Source: Marivirga tractuosa DSM 4126 | GTDB taxonomy: Bacteria > Bacteroidota > Bacteroidia > Cytophagales > Cyclobacteriaceae | Length of the DNA: 64,000 bases | Assembly: GCF_000183425.1 (NCBI RefSeq) | Contig: NC_014759.1 | Coordinates: 3,999,001-4,063,000, forward strand | Reading direction: 5' to 3' | In this document: positions 51,038-61,073 of the stretch, piece by piece | Layout: every line of letters begins with the position of its first letter | How positions within the stretch are numbered: the first letter of the stretch is position 1 | Notes under the pieces: model-generated | What the model was told of the DNA's origin: nothing | What the model saw: only the letters and a program-made list of their open reading frames with translations | Databases searched by the model: none | Translations under genes and position numbers: made by a program

Positions 51038-51760
51038 CTATTCAAAAAAGATGTAGTAAGTCAGAATAATTGCCGTCATATTATAAATTCCATGAGCTAT
51101 AATGGAAGAAGTTAGCCTTTTCGTAGAAATAAAGAGTAATGTGTACATGACGGTAGGCACTAAAATATCAAACCAGTCTAGAGCGCTAGAAGGCATGTGT
51201 CCAAGTGCAAAAAGGCCAATGGATAGAATAGCGGAAAACCATAAACCTGTTTTTGGATTTTTAAAAGTATCTTTCAAAATACTGATAAAATAACCTCTGT
51301 TAAAAAGTTCTTCAGTGATGCCACCACCTATTACTCCTAAGGCTATGAAAGAGAGCAATCCGATTATACTGCCATCATACATAGTCAACATATGACTAAT
51401 ATCTGCTCTACTTGCCCCGCCTGTGTTGGGAATTAGGAACACGAACTGAAGAATAGTCCATAAGGATCCGAACCCCAAACCCAAAAAGATGTCTTTCTTA
51501 AGGTTGACAAACTTTAATCCAATGTCAGTAAAATTTTTCTTAAGGATTTTTAGTGAAAAATAGAGTAGGGCGGTCACACTAACAAATTGAAAGAGTGCTA
51601 TATACAGCAAGTTTATTCCTGTCTTACCTCCGTTTATTTTGGTTACTCCAAAGAAAACATCCGGAATAATGAAGAGGATATATCCTAAAAGAATGGTAGC
51701 AATATAAACAAGTATAGTTTTAGTTTTGCTTACAGATTTTTTGTTTTCAATTTGATGCAT
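51038..51760 (-). CDS. CPBP (CAAX/Abi) family intramembrane glutamic protease
   Basis: 240 aa with about seven hydrophobic helices. The three CPBP motifs are present: EELFNR (E-E-x3-R), FALGH (F-x3-H) and HGIYN (H-x3-N). Eukaryotic relatives (Rce1) process prenylated proteins. Bacterial ones mature small peptides or give bacteriocin self-immunity; the target is unknown. It is divergent from the marR-like gene, with a 225-base region between them. Confidence 0.9.
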   Translation of the reverse strand: MHQIENKKSVSKTKTILVYIATILLGYILFIIPDVFFGVTKINGGKTGINLLYIALFQFVSVTALLYFSLKILKKNFTDIGLKFVNLKKDIFLGLGFGSLWTILQFVFLIPNTGGASRADISHMLTMYDGSIIGLLSFIALGVIGGGITEELFNRGYFISILKDTFKNPKTGLWFSAILSIGLFALGHMPSSALDWFDILVPTVMYTLLFISTKRLTSSIIAHGIYNMTAIILTYYIFFE

Positions 51761-51956
51761 ACTTAAATTTTATGGGCGTATTTTTCAATAATTGATTATC
51801 TTAAGAATATGAATCAATAAATATAGTAAGCCAACTAGTCCAATACAAGTGTAAATACATAGGGTTGCAAAGGTTTAATTTATGCTTTTTTTTGAATTCA
51901 ATTATATAATCTAAAACAACATATTTTAAAAATACGCTAAATCCAGAAAATTGCCT

Positions 51957-51964
51957 TAATTTTG
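51957..51964 (+). promoter_or_regulatory. -7 promoter box for the marR-like gene
   Basis: TAATTTTG is an exact match to the Bacteroidota -7 consensus TAnnTTTG, 21 bases before the start codon at 51986. No TTG is seen at the -33 distance. Confidence 0.45.
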
Positions 51965-51985
51965 TTGCTATACTAATAATTAATA

Positions 51986-52420
51986 ATGCAAGAAGCCGAG
52001 AAATACAGCCGATATTCATTTTTACTGGATAAAACAGCACGTAGGGTAAAGCAATATGCCAAGCAAAGGTTTAGGGAATTGGGATGGACTATTACGATTG
52101 ATCAATGGGCAGTTTTAAAGCAATTATATGATAAGGGCGAGGTGAACCAAAGAGAATTGGCCACCAATACCTTCAAGGATCATCCTACCATGACTCGTAT
52201 TATTGATTTATTAAAAGCCAAGGAATTGATAGAGCGTAAACCTCACCCCGGTGATAGAAGAAGTTTTATTATTGGGTTAACAACTGAAGGGAAATCTATG
52301 GTGGAGGAGTGTTTACCAGAAGTTCAAAAAATCAGGATGAAGGCTTGGGATAACCTTTCAGAAAAGGATTTTCAAGAGTTTAAAAGGATCTTGGAAAGTA
52401 TCCATCAGAACTTATCCTAA
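51986..52420 (+). CDS. MarR-family transcriptional regulator
   Basis: 144 aa. The winged helix is clear: WTITIDQWAVLKQLYDKGEVNQRELATNTFKDHPTMTRIIDLLKAKELIERKPHPGDRRSFIIGLTTEGKSM, with the D-R-R wing. MarR proteins are dimeric repressors released by small ligands or oxidation. It is divergent from the CPBP gene, which may be a target. The sequence does not show the ligand. Confidence 0.92.
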   Translation: MQEAEKYSRYSFLLDKTARRVKQYAKQRFRELGWTITIDQWAVLKQLYDKGEVNQRELATNTFKDHPTMTRIIDLLKAKELIERKPHPGDRRSFIIGLTTEGKSMVEECLPEVQKIRMKAWDNLSEKDFQEFKRILESIHQNLS

Positions 52421-52529
52421 GTGATTGTAGTTAATGTTTTCAGCTTTAATATTTATAATTGATTGTATTTGACATTTTTTTCAGCGGATATTTGTTAATT
52501 TTAGTCAATAAATCTAATACTCAGATTTC

Positions 52530-53606
52530 ATGAGGAAAATACTTTTCATTTTTCTTTTTTTAGTGCTCTCTGTTGAGATAAATGCTCAAATCTCTAAGCC
52601 TAAATATGCCAATGAATTTTTAGCTATTGGGGTAGGAGCAAGGGCTTTTGCGTTGGGTGGGGCTTCCGTGGCTTCGGTTGAAGGAGCTTCTGCAGGATAT
52701 TGGAATCCTGCAAAACTCTCAAGTCTGAAAACCGACCACTCTCTAGATTTAATGCATGCTGAATATTTTGCCGGAATAGCGGCTTACGATTATGTAGGAT
52801 TTGCTACTTCCATTGATGAAGATAGTAAAATGGGTTTTTCTTTAATCAGATTTGGTGTGGATGATATTCCAGATACCCGATTCATTTATGATGCCAATGG
52901 AGCCTTGAATTATGATAATATTCGCTTCTTTTCCGCTGCTGATTATGCTTTTCAGTTTTCTTATGCCCGCGACTTAAAGTTTTTGGATGGCTTATCTTTT
53001 GGGGCAAATGCAAAAGTAATTCACCGAACGGTAGGCGAATTTGCCAAGGCTTGGGGTTTTGGATTTGATTTGGGTACCCACTACAAATGGAAGAATTTGG
53101 ATGTGGGGTTGGTGGCTCGAGATGTCACAGGAACCTTTACCACCTGGTATCACAATATAACTATGATAGAAGATATTTATACCCAAACCAACAATGAAAT
53201 CCCTGAGAACACCACGGAAATGGCAGTTCCTCGATTAGTTTTTGGAACGGCTTACACTCAGGAGTTACCTTTTAAATTTTCCATAATGGGAGAAGTAAAT
53301 TTAGATGCTACTTTTGATGGCCCACGAAATACTTATGTTAGTGAAGATAAATTCTCTATTGATCCTCGAGCTGGTGTGGAAATAGGCTATGATAATATGG
53401 CTTTTGTTCGATTTGGTGGCAATAATCTTCAAAAGATCAAAAACTTTAATGGTACGGAAAGATGGAATGGACAAGCAAGTATTGGGGCTGGTTTTTGCTA
53501 CAAAATATTGCAAATTGATTATGCTTTCACCGATTTAGGAGATTATTCAGAATCACTTTATTCTCATGTTTTCACTTTGATTTTTAATTGGGATGCTAAA
53601 GAATAA
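52530..53606 (+). CDS. PorV/PorQ-family outer-membrane protein
   Basis: 358 aa. Signal peptide MRKILFIFLFLVLSVEINAQ. The mature start FLAIGVGARAFALGGASVASVEGASAGYWNPAKL is the family signature, followed by FadL-like barrel strands. In type IX secretion PorV shuttles cargo from the translocon to the PorU sortase. Because this gene overlaps the PorU gene by 14 bases, PorV is the likeliest role, but PorQ-like members look similar, so no symbol is given. Confidence 0.8.
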   Translation: MRKILFIFLFLVLSVEINAQISKPKYANEFLAIGVGARAFALGGASVASVEGASAGYWNPAKLSSLKTDHSLDLMHAEYFAGIAAYDYVGFATSIDEDSKMGFSLIRFGVDDIPDTRFIYDANGALNYDNIRFFSAADYAFQFSYARDLKFLDGLSFGANAKVIHRTVGEFAKAWGFGFDLGTHYKWKNLDVGLVARDVTGTFTTWYHNITMIEDIYTQTNNEIPENTTEMAVPRLVFGTAYTQELPFKFSIMGEVNLDATFDGPRNTYVSEDKFSIDPRAGVEIGYDNMAFVRFGGNNLQKIKNFNGTERWNGQASIGAGFCYKILQIDYAFTDLGDYSESLYSHVFTLIFNWDAKE

Positions 53607-56600
53607 ACTTTTTAATACCATATTAACCTTTGTTCTTTCCGCTTCTATTCATTTTGTTTCGGCACAGAACCCTCAATCTTGGATTAATTTCAATCAATCT
53701 TATTATAAAATAAGCCTAGAATCTACAGCTGCTTATGAATTGGAATATGATGATTTGCTGGATGCAGGAGTTCCACTTTCCACTATAGACGCTAGATCAT
53801 TACAGATTTTCTACAGAGGACAAGAAATTGCCATTAGAGTAAGCGGTCAAAGTGACGGTAGATTAGATCAGGGAGATGTAATTCAATTTTTAGGTAAAAG
53901 AAATGATGGGGTTTCCGATACTCCTTTGTATAGAAATCCTGAGGATCAGGCACATCAATACTATAATCTTTTTACAGACGAATCAGCTTATTTTTTGACT
54001 TGGAAGAACGATGGTACAAATGGTAAAAGGATTCAAGAGCAGAATATCATTAATAACACCAATAATTTGGCTGCAGAAAATGCAGTTGAAAAGGAAATTA
54101 TAAGGCTATTCACGAACAGTGCAGATCGAGGACAGCGTTATAGTCCGCAGGATGAAGTTTATTATTCTGCTTTCGATTTAGGTGAGGGATGGTCTGGTTC
54201 TGCATTTACTAATCCCACTAATTTTTCCATCACAGGCTTGGAACGGGCTGTTCGAACCGAACTTCCGCCTCGATTAGAAATTCTTATCCAAGGAAGAAAT
54301 ATTAGGCAGCATCAAACTGAGGTTTTGGTGGGACCAAGTGAAAATTCTTTAAGGTCGCTCGGTACTGTAAATTTTGATGAATATGAATATGTGACTTTTT
54401 CAGATGATTTGGAATGGACAGATGTGGCCAACAATGGAAGTATGGTCATAAGATTATTGCCTCAAGCGGAAGGTGCAGACAGGATATCACTGTCGTATAT
54501 CAAAATCAATTTTCAAAAAGAGCCTAATTATGATAATGAAGCGGGAGGGAAATTGACTTTAGAATCAAATCCCCTTGGTAGTTCGTATTTACAACTTTTC
54601 AATACTAATAGTACTGCACGACTTTATAGAACAGAAAATTTCAATGAGCCCATTTTATTGAAAACAAATAGGGTAGGGACTGAAATTAATACTGTTGTTG
54701 AAAATACCTTTGCTGGTGCAGAACTATTTTTGCAGAATCAGAACTTCCTTACTCCAAGCATTAAGAAGGTAAATTTCAGAGATTATGGTAATTTCAATCC
54801 TGATTATGTGATTTTGAGTCATCCAGATTTGGGTAGCCCTAGCGGAGATTACAATAATCCTGTTAAAGCTTATGCAGCTTATCGCAATTCTGAAGAAGGC
54901 GGTGGATATGATACTTTGGTGGTGGACATCAACCGACTCTATGATCAATTTAATTATGGCGAAACCTCGCCTTTAGCAGTTTATCGATTTACTCAATTCT
55001 TAGTAGAAAATACTAAAGCTGAAATGGTTTTCATTATAGGTAAAGGATTGAACTGGTATCATAGCTACTACAGAAGAAATGAAATTCCTAATGAATTATT
55101 CAATGAATATGTTCCCACAGCTGGCTCGCCTGGTTCCGACATTTTATTTGGTTTTGACTGGAAGGAAAATAATAGGGCAGCGATCTCTTTTGGAAGGTTG
55201 AATGCCCACAATAGCCAAAATGTAGCGGATTATCTGGATAAAATAAAAGAAATGGAAGCTAAGCCTTTTGATGATTTGAGGCGTAAACATTTTTTGAATT
55301 TAAGTGGAGGTATTTCATTTTTTGAAGTCAATAGGTTTTCGGGCTATATCAATGATTTTTCAACTTATGCTAAAAGCCCATATATAGGAGGAAATCATTC
55401 TAATTTTACTAAGGAAACTACGCAAGTGGTGGAGTTTATTAATGTGGCAGATCAAGTAAACCAAGGATTAAATTTGATTACTTTTTTTGGACACTCTGGT
55501 CCGAATACTGCGGATATTGATATTGGAAGAGTTTCTGATGAAAATTTAGGTTATAATAATAAAGGTAAATACCCTTTTATTTTGATTAATGGATGTGATG
55601 CTGGAGCTTTTTACCAAATTGCTAAGAATGAAACACCCTTTGGCGAAGATTGGGTAAATACGGCTGAAAAAGGTTCTTCTGGTATTTTAGCACATGCTTA
55701 CCTTGGCTTCCCAAATGAATTAAAGCGATACAGTGATTTGTTTTACGCCAATGCCTATGGAGATTCCGTTCTGATTGATCAACCTATCGGCCTCGTGCTT
55801 CAAAAGACCATAAATGATTATTTAGCTAATTTCGGGACTAATCCTGCCCCATTATACATGTCTCAAGCTCAGCAGATGAATTTATTATGTGATCCTGCTT
55901 ATAAACTTTTCCCTGCTGGAAAGCCTGATTATGCCATTTCGGATGAAGACTTAGAAGTAGTTTCCCTGGACGGACAGCCTATTGACGCCTTGACTTCTGA
56001 ATTTGGTTTAGATGTGATTATTCGAAATTATGGAATCACGAACGCAGATTCAATTGAGATTTTGGTAAAAAGGACTTTGCCCAATAATGAAGTAATTGTG
56101 CAGGACACTCAAAAAGTAGCCGCTATAAATTATCAGGATACTGTTACGCTTAGTATCTATAATGACCGTCCTGAAAGCTTTGGTCAAAATATATTGGAAG
56201 TGATCATCGATCCAAGCGGAAAAATTGAAGAGATTAAAGATGATAACAACACTGCAAGTATCAATTATTTTCTGACCTTAGGAACCACCTTGAATTTATA
56301 CCCTTATGATGAAGGCTTGAGTGATCAACAAAATATCACGCTTACTGCCCAATCAGTGGATTTACTTGCAGACGAAAGGGAATTTCTCTTCGAGTTGGAC
56401 ACTACACGATCATTTGATAGCCCTTATTTAAAGAAACAGAGTATTAGCGCCAAAGTAATTGCCAAGTGGGAAACGGATTTACTCTCCAATGATAATCAAG
56501 CCTATTTCTGGAGGTCGAAATTTGCTAACCCAAGAGAGGGCGAACTGGATGAATGGACTATTTCAAGCTTTACCTATACCAATTCTTCTGTGCAGGGCTG

Positions 56601-58599
56601 GCAACAAAACACTACTGATCAGTTTTTACTCAATACCATTGAGGGGATCACAATTGAAGATTCATGGACTTTTGAGGAAAACACTTTTAATCTAGAAGTA
56701 AGTGCTCCCGGCAATAGTGCTTTAGGAAGCCTAAGTATAAAAATCAATGGTAATGAATATGCCATTACCAATTTAAATGGTGCAGCTTGTCGAATTAATA
56801 GGCTTAATTTGCTTGCATTTGATAAATCCAATGCGGTACCTTACAGTATTTTAACAGATGGCAGTGCATTCGACCTAAATGATAATTTAACCTGTGGAAT
56901 TCGCCCTCAAGTCATCAATCAGATCAGTAATACGCAACTAGCTCAACCTGAAACCTATTTCAAAAAATATTTTGATGAATTACCCACTGGGGATATAGTC
57001 CTTTTATCTTCCTATGATAGTGTGGCTTGGAATATTTTACGCGCCAATAACAGAACCCAATTGCTTGATTTGGGTGCCTCAGCAAGTGTGATAGACAATC
57101 TTCAAAATGGTGATCCTTATATTTTATTGGGCAGAAAAGGATTGGGGGCTGGAAACGGAATTGAAGTTACAGCTACACAAACTCCAAAAAGTGAGCAAAG
57201 CATTTCATTGAATGAAGATGTTGAAGCTCGGTTTGAGTCCGGTACCATTATTTCTAAGACCATAGGGCCAGTGAAAGAATGGATTGAATTGGATGCGGAA
57301 TTTGAAGATATAGAGGCCTCTGACCAGATAAGGCTTGATGTATTTGGAATTGACACGCTTAGTAATCAAAGTTTATTGTTTTCAGATGCAGTCCTCCCAC
57401 TGGATATTTCTACCATAAATGTCAATCACTATCCTCAATTGCGTTTGAGGGTAACTTTTACTGATCCGGATAATTTAAGCCCAGCTAAGCTTGCCAAATG
57501 GAAAGTGAATTATCGAGAAGTACCGGATGCAGTTTTGCTTCCTTCCGAAATGGCCAACAGGGCTAGTACAGAATTAGCTGAAGGAGAAACTTTCAGTAAA
57601 TCATTTAGAGCCATTAATGTCACGCCAAATGATTTTGATGCCCCAATTCCCTATTTACGGCAAGTATTCAATAGAGAAGACCGGGTTTTTCATAATGAGA
57701 CCAATGCTTTAGCCCCTCTAGAAGCGGATGCTGATACTACTTTCTCCATAGAAGTAGATACCAGAGGTAAGGTGGGAGAAAACGACCTGACCCTAAGTCT
57801 CAACCCTAATTCTAATTACAATGAAAATAGATTAACCAATAATGTGATTTCATACCAAAGGCTTTTTGAGGTCAAAAAGGATTCATTACCACCATTTGTG
57901 GAGGTGACTTTCGATGGAATTTCCATATTAGATGGCGATATCGTTTCTCCTCGTCCGTATATCCAAATTAAATTAAAGGATGAAAATACGTTGATCAACA
58001 AATCTGATACCACTGGAATTGACATTCAATTACGAAGGGATTGTGAAGAATGTGTAAGTCAACGAATAAATTTTTCCAATCCTAATATTGAGTGGGTTTC
58101 CGCAACTGAAGAGAAAGCATTCACCGTAAATTACCAGCCGGATGCCTTAGAAGATGGAAACTATCAATTGAGCGTGCAAGCAACAGATGCCAGTAACAAC
58201 ACAGCAGGAGAGGAGCCTTATAAAGTGAGATTTGAAGTAATCAATGCCTCGACCATCACTAATTTCTATCCATATCCGAATCCTTTTTCTACCAGCACCC
58301 GCTTTGTGTTTACGCTAACAGGAACGGATTTACCACAGGAAATTAAAATTCAGATACTAACCGTGACTGGCAGGGTAGTAAGAGAAATTCTGCAAGATGA
58401 AATAGGCCCGATCCACATTGGAAACAACATTACCGATTACGCCTGGGACGGAAAAGATGAATTCGGGGATAGACTAGCCAATGGCGTTTATCTTTACAGA
58501 GTTTTAGTCCGAAAAGATGGAGTATTCATGGAACAGCGCGCCACAGCAGGGGATAAAGCCTTTACCAAAGGCTATGGGAAGTTGTATATTTTGAGGTGA
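53593..58599 (+). CDS. porU: Type IX secretion sortase PorU (peptidase C25 family)
   Basis: 1668 aa. Signal peptide MLKNKLFNTILTFVLSASIHFVSAQ. The gingipain-type C25 domain carries the catalytic pair in TFFGHSGPN (His634) and LINGCDAGAF (Cys668). Long beta-rich segments follow, then a type A sorting-like C-terminus (YPYPNPFSTSTRFVFTL, GKDEFGDRLANGVYLYRVLVRKD). PorU cleaves the sorting signal of secreted proteins at the cell surface. The protein is longer than the well-known P. gingivalis form because of extra beta domains. It overlaps the upstream gene by 14 bases. Confidence 0.92.
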   Translation: MLKNKLFNTILTFVLSASIHFVSAQNPQSWINFNQSYYKISLESTAAYELEYDDLLDAGVPLSTIDARSLQIFYRGQEIAIRVSGQSDGRLDQGDVIQFLGKRNDGVSDTPLYRNPEDQAHQYYNLFTDESAYFLTWKNDGTNGKRIQEQNIINNTNNLAAENAVEKEIIRLFTNSADRGQRYSPQDEVYYSAFDLGEGWSGSAFTNPTNFSITGLERAVRTELPPRLEILIQGRNIRQHQTEVLVGPSENSLRSLGTVNFDEYEYVTFSDDLEWTDVANNGSMVIRLLPQAEGADRISLSYIKINFQKEPNYDNEAGGKLTLESNPLGSSYLQLFNTNSTARLYRTENFNEPILLKTNRVGTEINTVVENTFAGAELFLQNQNFLTPSIKKVNFRDYGNFNPDYVILSHPDLGSPSGDYNNPVKAYAAYRNSEEGGGYDTLVVDINRLYDQFNYGETSPLAVYRFTQFLVENTKAEMVFIIGKGLNWYHSYYRRNEIPNELFNEYVPTAGSPGSDILFGFDWKENNRAAISFGRLNAHNSQNVADYLDKIKEMEAKPFDDLRRKHFLNLSGGISFFEVNRFSGYINDFSTYAKSPYIGGNHSNFTKETTQVVEFINVADQVNQGLNLITFFGHSGPNTADIDIGRVSDENLGYNNKGKYPFILINGCDAGAFYQIAKNETPFGEDWVNTAEKGSSGILAHAYLGFPNELKRYSDLFYANAYGDSVLIDQPIGLVLQKTINDYLANFGTNPAPLYMSQAQQMNLLCDPAYKLFPAGKPDYAISDEDLEVVSLDGQPIDALTSEFGLDVIIRNYGITNADSIEILVKRTLPNNEVIVQDTQKVAAINYQDTVTLSIYNDRPESFGQNILEVIIDPSGKIEEIKDDNNTASINYFLTLGTTLNLYPYDEGLSDQQNITLTAQSVDLLADEREFLFELDTTRSFDSPYLKKQSISAKVIAKWETDLLSNDNQAYFWRSKFANPREGELDEWTISSFTYTNSSVQGWQQNTTDQFLLNTIEGITIEDSWTFEENTFNLEVSAPGNSALGSLSIKINGNEYAITNLNGAACRINRLNLLAFDKSNAVPYSILTDGSAFDLNDNLTCGIRPQVINQISNTQLAQPETYFKKYFDELPTGDIVLLSSYDSVAWNILRANNRTQLLDLGASASVIDNLQNGDPYILLGRKGLGAGNGIEVTATQTPKSEQSISLNEDVEARFESGTIISKTIGPVKEWIELDAEFEDIEASDQIRLDVFGIDTLSNQSLLFSDAVLPLDISTINVNHYPQLRLRVTFTDPDNLSPAKLAKWKVNYREVPDAVLLPSEMANRASTELAEGETFSKSFRAINVTPNDFDAPIPYLRQVFNREDRVFHNETNALAPLEADADTTFSIEVDTRGKVGENDLTLSLNPNSNYNENRLTNNVISYQRLFEVKKDSLPPFVEVTFDGISILDGDIVSPRPYIQIKLKDENTLINKSDTTGIDIQLRRDCEECVSQRINFSNPNIEWVSATEEKAFTVNYQPDALEDGNYQLSVQATDASNNTAGEEPYKVRFEVINASTITNFYPYPNPFSTSTRFVFTLTGTDLPQEIKIQILTVTGRVVREILQDEIGPIHIGNNITDYAWDGKDEFGDRLANGVYLYRVLVRKDGVFMEQRATAGDKAFTKGYGKLYILR

Positions 58600-58775
58600 T
58601 GATGTTTTAATTTTAAGTGTAGAATTAAACGTTTATTATACGTATAATTATACGGTTATAGACTTTATTATTGTTCTTAATCCAATATAAAAGGCTTTTT
58701 TATTAACTATTAATTCAGTAGATTGCAAAGGATATAAAAGAAATAAATGCACCTAGAGGTGTACTTTATTCAATT
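58600..58775. other. Region upstream of the first cassette (possible attI or decayed site)
   Basis: It contains the palindrome ATTATACGTATAAT (58635-58648) and the small hairpin CACCT-AG-AGGTG (58750-58761). It separates porU from the cassette boundary at 58776. No integrase gene and no attC-like fold were seen; a degenerate attI is possible. Confidence 0.35.
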
Positions 58776-58784
58776 GTTGGGGTG
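58776..58784 (+). other. First cassette boundary, GTTGGGGTG
   Basis: This matches the integron core-site pattern GTTRRRY. Its exact reverse complement CACCCCAAC is at 60903-60911, where the attC-like site of this cassette begins. It therefore marks the start of cassette 1. Confidence 0.65.
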
Positions 58785-58799
58785 CATTAAAACGAACAT

Positions 58800-60899
58800 A
58801 TGAATAAGAGAACAAGATTAATATTCCTCGGGCTCTCTCTAATCCTGTTAATTGGAGTTGGGAGATTCGTAACGAATGACTTTAATTTCTTACTCAATGA
58901 TTTTTGGTTCACCTCAGGTTTCTTGCTTCTTATTTTACTCTCATTAATCGACCAACCTCATTTCTCAAAAGATTCTAGCATTTTCATTAATGCTGTAACT
59001 GCAGGAATATCACTTCTGTTAATTCCCGAAGAAAACAGAAATTGGGTTTTTTGGCTATTTCTTGGAATTACTTTGTATTTAGCAATAAGCAGTTATGTTT
59101 TAATGTGGCTGAGAAACAACCCCTTGCCACAAGAAAACAAGTGGATCCAATTCTTTTCAAGAGTCAATAGAGAGATTGGGAAACCTCAGACACTTTTTTC
59201 TGCATTTTTTCTTTGGGGTGCGTTGAATCAATTTGGATTAGGAAGTGAAGGCTTTAACGCTTTGTTATTGTATTGGGTCATTTTTATGATTCTCAACATA
59301 CCTTCGATAGCTCAGGTAATCAATAGATTATTTGAAAAGAACGAAACAAAAAAGCAAGAAAATGCTCTTGGGTCTATATTAGGTGTTCAGTCAAAAAACA
59401 CATTTTTAGTTAAGTTATTCTCAGATAGAAAAGAAACTATCAAGTTATTCGACTTTGTAGAGTTTATCTACTCAATAGATGACTCTCGTCAAATCAGAAA
59501 GGGGATAATCCTAGACACCTATTTACTCAATGAGCAACAGTGGATAAAGGTTCTCACAACCTCAGAAATCAATAAAATATTTGATGGTAAGCCTATATTC
59601 AATGAACATACAGATGATATTATTTACAAGATCTCTGATGTTCCAGAAAATGAGTACTTGGATACATTCGTAGGAATTGTAACTGAAAACTCTTCAATTC
59701 AAAAAATCAAGTTCATTTATAACTCCAAAGCTGCGGTAGAAGATGGACAACTTCTAGAAGTAAGAGTTAAAGAAGCTGTTGTCTATTATCAAATTGTCGA
59801 AGGCATAACTCGAATAGAGCAATTAGAAAATAAAAATGAAACAGGCTTGATAGTTGGAGAAGCAATTCAACTTGGGACTTGGAATCATGACAAAGTTAGG
59901 TTTGAGCAATTTGGTTGGGTTCCTGAAATAAATTCACCAGTCTATATCTCTTCAAAAATCCAAGAAGTAAAAATTTCAGAAACAGAGTTTCAGATTGGTC
60001 ATATACCAAATACAAACTTCCCAGTCATTATAAATAAGGAGTTAGCTTTAACTCACCACACAGCAGTTCTCGGGGTTACGGGGACAGGAAAATCAATTTT
60101 TGCCCGAAATCTTATCAGAGAGCATTTAAAGGACAAAACAATCAAAGTGATTTGTATTGATTTCACAGGTGAGTACAAGGGGAAATTTGCTGACTTGTCT
60201 CCGGTAAAAATCGTTTCAGAAGAAAAAGATAATGAACTCTATAAGACATTTGAATGGGTATCAAATGAGTTAGAGAAATTTGGGAATCAACAGAATAAGG
60301 AAAAGCTAAAGGATGCAGACGAGTTCATTAAAACGACTTTGAATGATGCTCTCCAGGCTTTCTTAAAAGAACCTGAGTCCAGGCTAAGCATTTTTGAACT
60401 TCCAGATGTTTCAAATACAGCCAGTATTTTAGAGTATACCAGACAATTATTCAAAGCCCTTTTTGTACTTGCAAAATCTGAAAGATGTTTTGGGCATAAG
60501 GTCTGCATTGTACTTGAAGAAGCTCACACAGTAATCCCTGAATGGAATTTTGTTGGAATAGCCGATAAGTCCTCTCAGTCTTTGCTTAACAGTATTGCTC
60601 AAATTGCTTTGCAAGGCCGTAAATATGATGTTGGACTATTAGTAATAGCACAGAGAACAGCAAACGTTTCAAAGACTGTTCTAACTCAATGTAATACAAT
60701 AATCTCCTTTCAAGAATTTGATAAAACCAGTAGCGAGTTCTTGGCAAACTATTTTGGACAAGGAATAGCAAGTACCCTTCCTAAACTTAAGTTTAGACAG
60801 GCAATCGCAGCCGGAAAGGCATTAAAATCAAATGTTCCAATGATTTTTGAAGTTCCCGAAATATTAGAACCTGAAGTTGAACAAGAAGAAGAAAAATAA
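58800..60899 (+). CDS. Membrane-anchored HerA/FtsK-like ATPase (cassette 1)
   Basis: 699 aa. The first 180 residues carry five to six hydrophobic helices (LIFLGLSLILLIGVGRFV, FLLLILLSLI, VFWLFLGITLYLAISSYVLMWL). A beta-rich middle follows, and then a HerA-type ATPase: Walker A GVTGTGKS (425-432), IDFTGEYKG, Walker B VCIVLEEAH (Glu573-574) and QGRKYDVGLLVIAQRTANVSKTVLTQCNTII. HerA ATPases drive DNA translocation or resection with NurA, and several serve in phage defence with a nuclease or Sir2 partner. No partner is in the cassette. Function unknown. Confidence 0.82.
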   Translation: MNKRTRLIFLGLSLILLIGVGRFVTNDFNFLLNDFWFTSGFLLLILLSLIDQPHFSKDSSIFINAVTAGISLLLIPEENRNWVFWLFLGITLYLAISSYVLMWLRNNPLPQENKWIQFFSRVNREIGKPQTLFSAFFLWGALNQFGLGSEGFNALLLYWVIFMILNIPSIAQVINRLFEKNETKKQENALGSILGVQSKNTFLVKLFSDRKETIKLFDFVEFIYSIDDSRQIRKGIILDTYLLNEQQWIKVLTTSEINKIFDGKPIFNEHTDDIIYKISDVPENEYLDTFVGIVTENSSIQKIKFIYNSKAAVEDGQLLEVRVKEAVVYYQIVEGITRIEQLENKNETGLIVGEAIQLGTWNHDKVRFEQFGWVPEINSPVYISSKIQEVKISETEFQIGHIPNTNFPVIINKELALTHHTAVLGVTGTGKSIFARNLIREHLKDKTIKVICIDFTGEYKGKFADLSPVKIVSEEKDNELYKTFEWVSNELEKFGNQQNKEKLKDADEFIKTTLNDALQAFLKEPESRLSIFELPDVSNTASILEYTRQLFKALFVLAKSERCFGHKVCIVLEEAHTVIPEWNFVGIADKSSQSLLNSIAQIALQGRKYDVGLLVIAQRTANVSKTVLTQCNTIISFQEFDKTSSEFLANYFGQGIASTLPKLKFRQAIAAGKALKSNVPMIFEVPEILEPEVEQEEEK

Positions 60900-60904
60900 C
60901 GACA

Positions 60905-61035
60905 CCCCAACATTGGCTATACGTAATGCGGGCGAAAGTGCTGCTATGAAAGTAATTACATTAAATAAACTTATCGGTAAACGGACAGTGAGGTGCCTTG
61001 AAATCCCGCACTACGCATAGCCGAGACCGTTATAC
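60905..61035 (+). other. attC-like site 1
   Basis: Starts with CCCCAAC (60905-60911) and ends with GTTATAC (61029-61035). The arms ATTGGCTATACGTAATGCGG (from 60912) and CCCGCACTACGCATAGCC (61005-61022) pair with a few mismatches, as in attC sites. The opening CACCCCAAC is the exact complement of the cassette start at 58776 (9 nt). Confidence 0.75.
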
Positions 61036-61073
61036 TTCATTAGTGCTATCAATTAACATTAGAAAACTATTAT

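Noticed and set aside
51801..52040. 79-codon minus-strand frame at the marR promoter
   Set aside because: It overlaps the start of the MarR gene antisense and covers a -7 promoter box; the composition is not protein-like.
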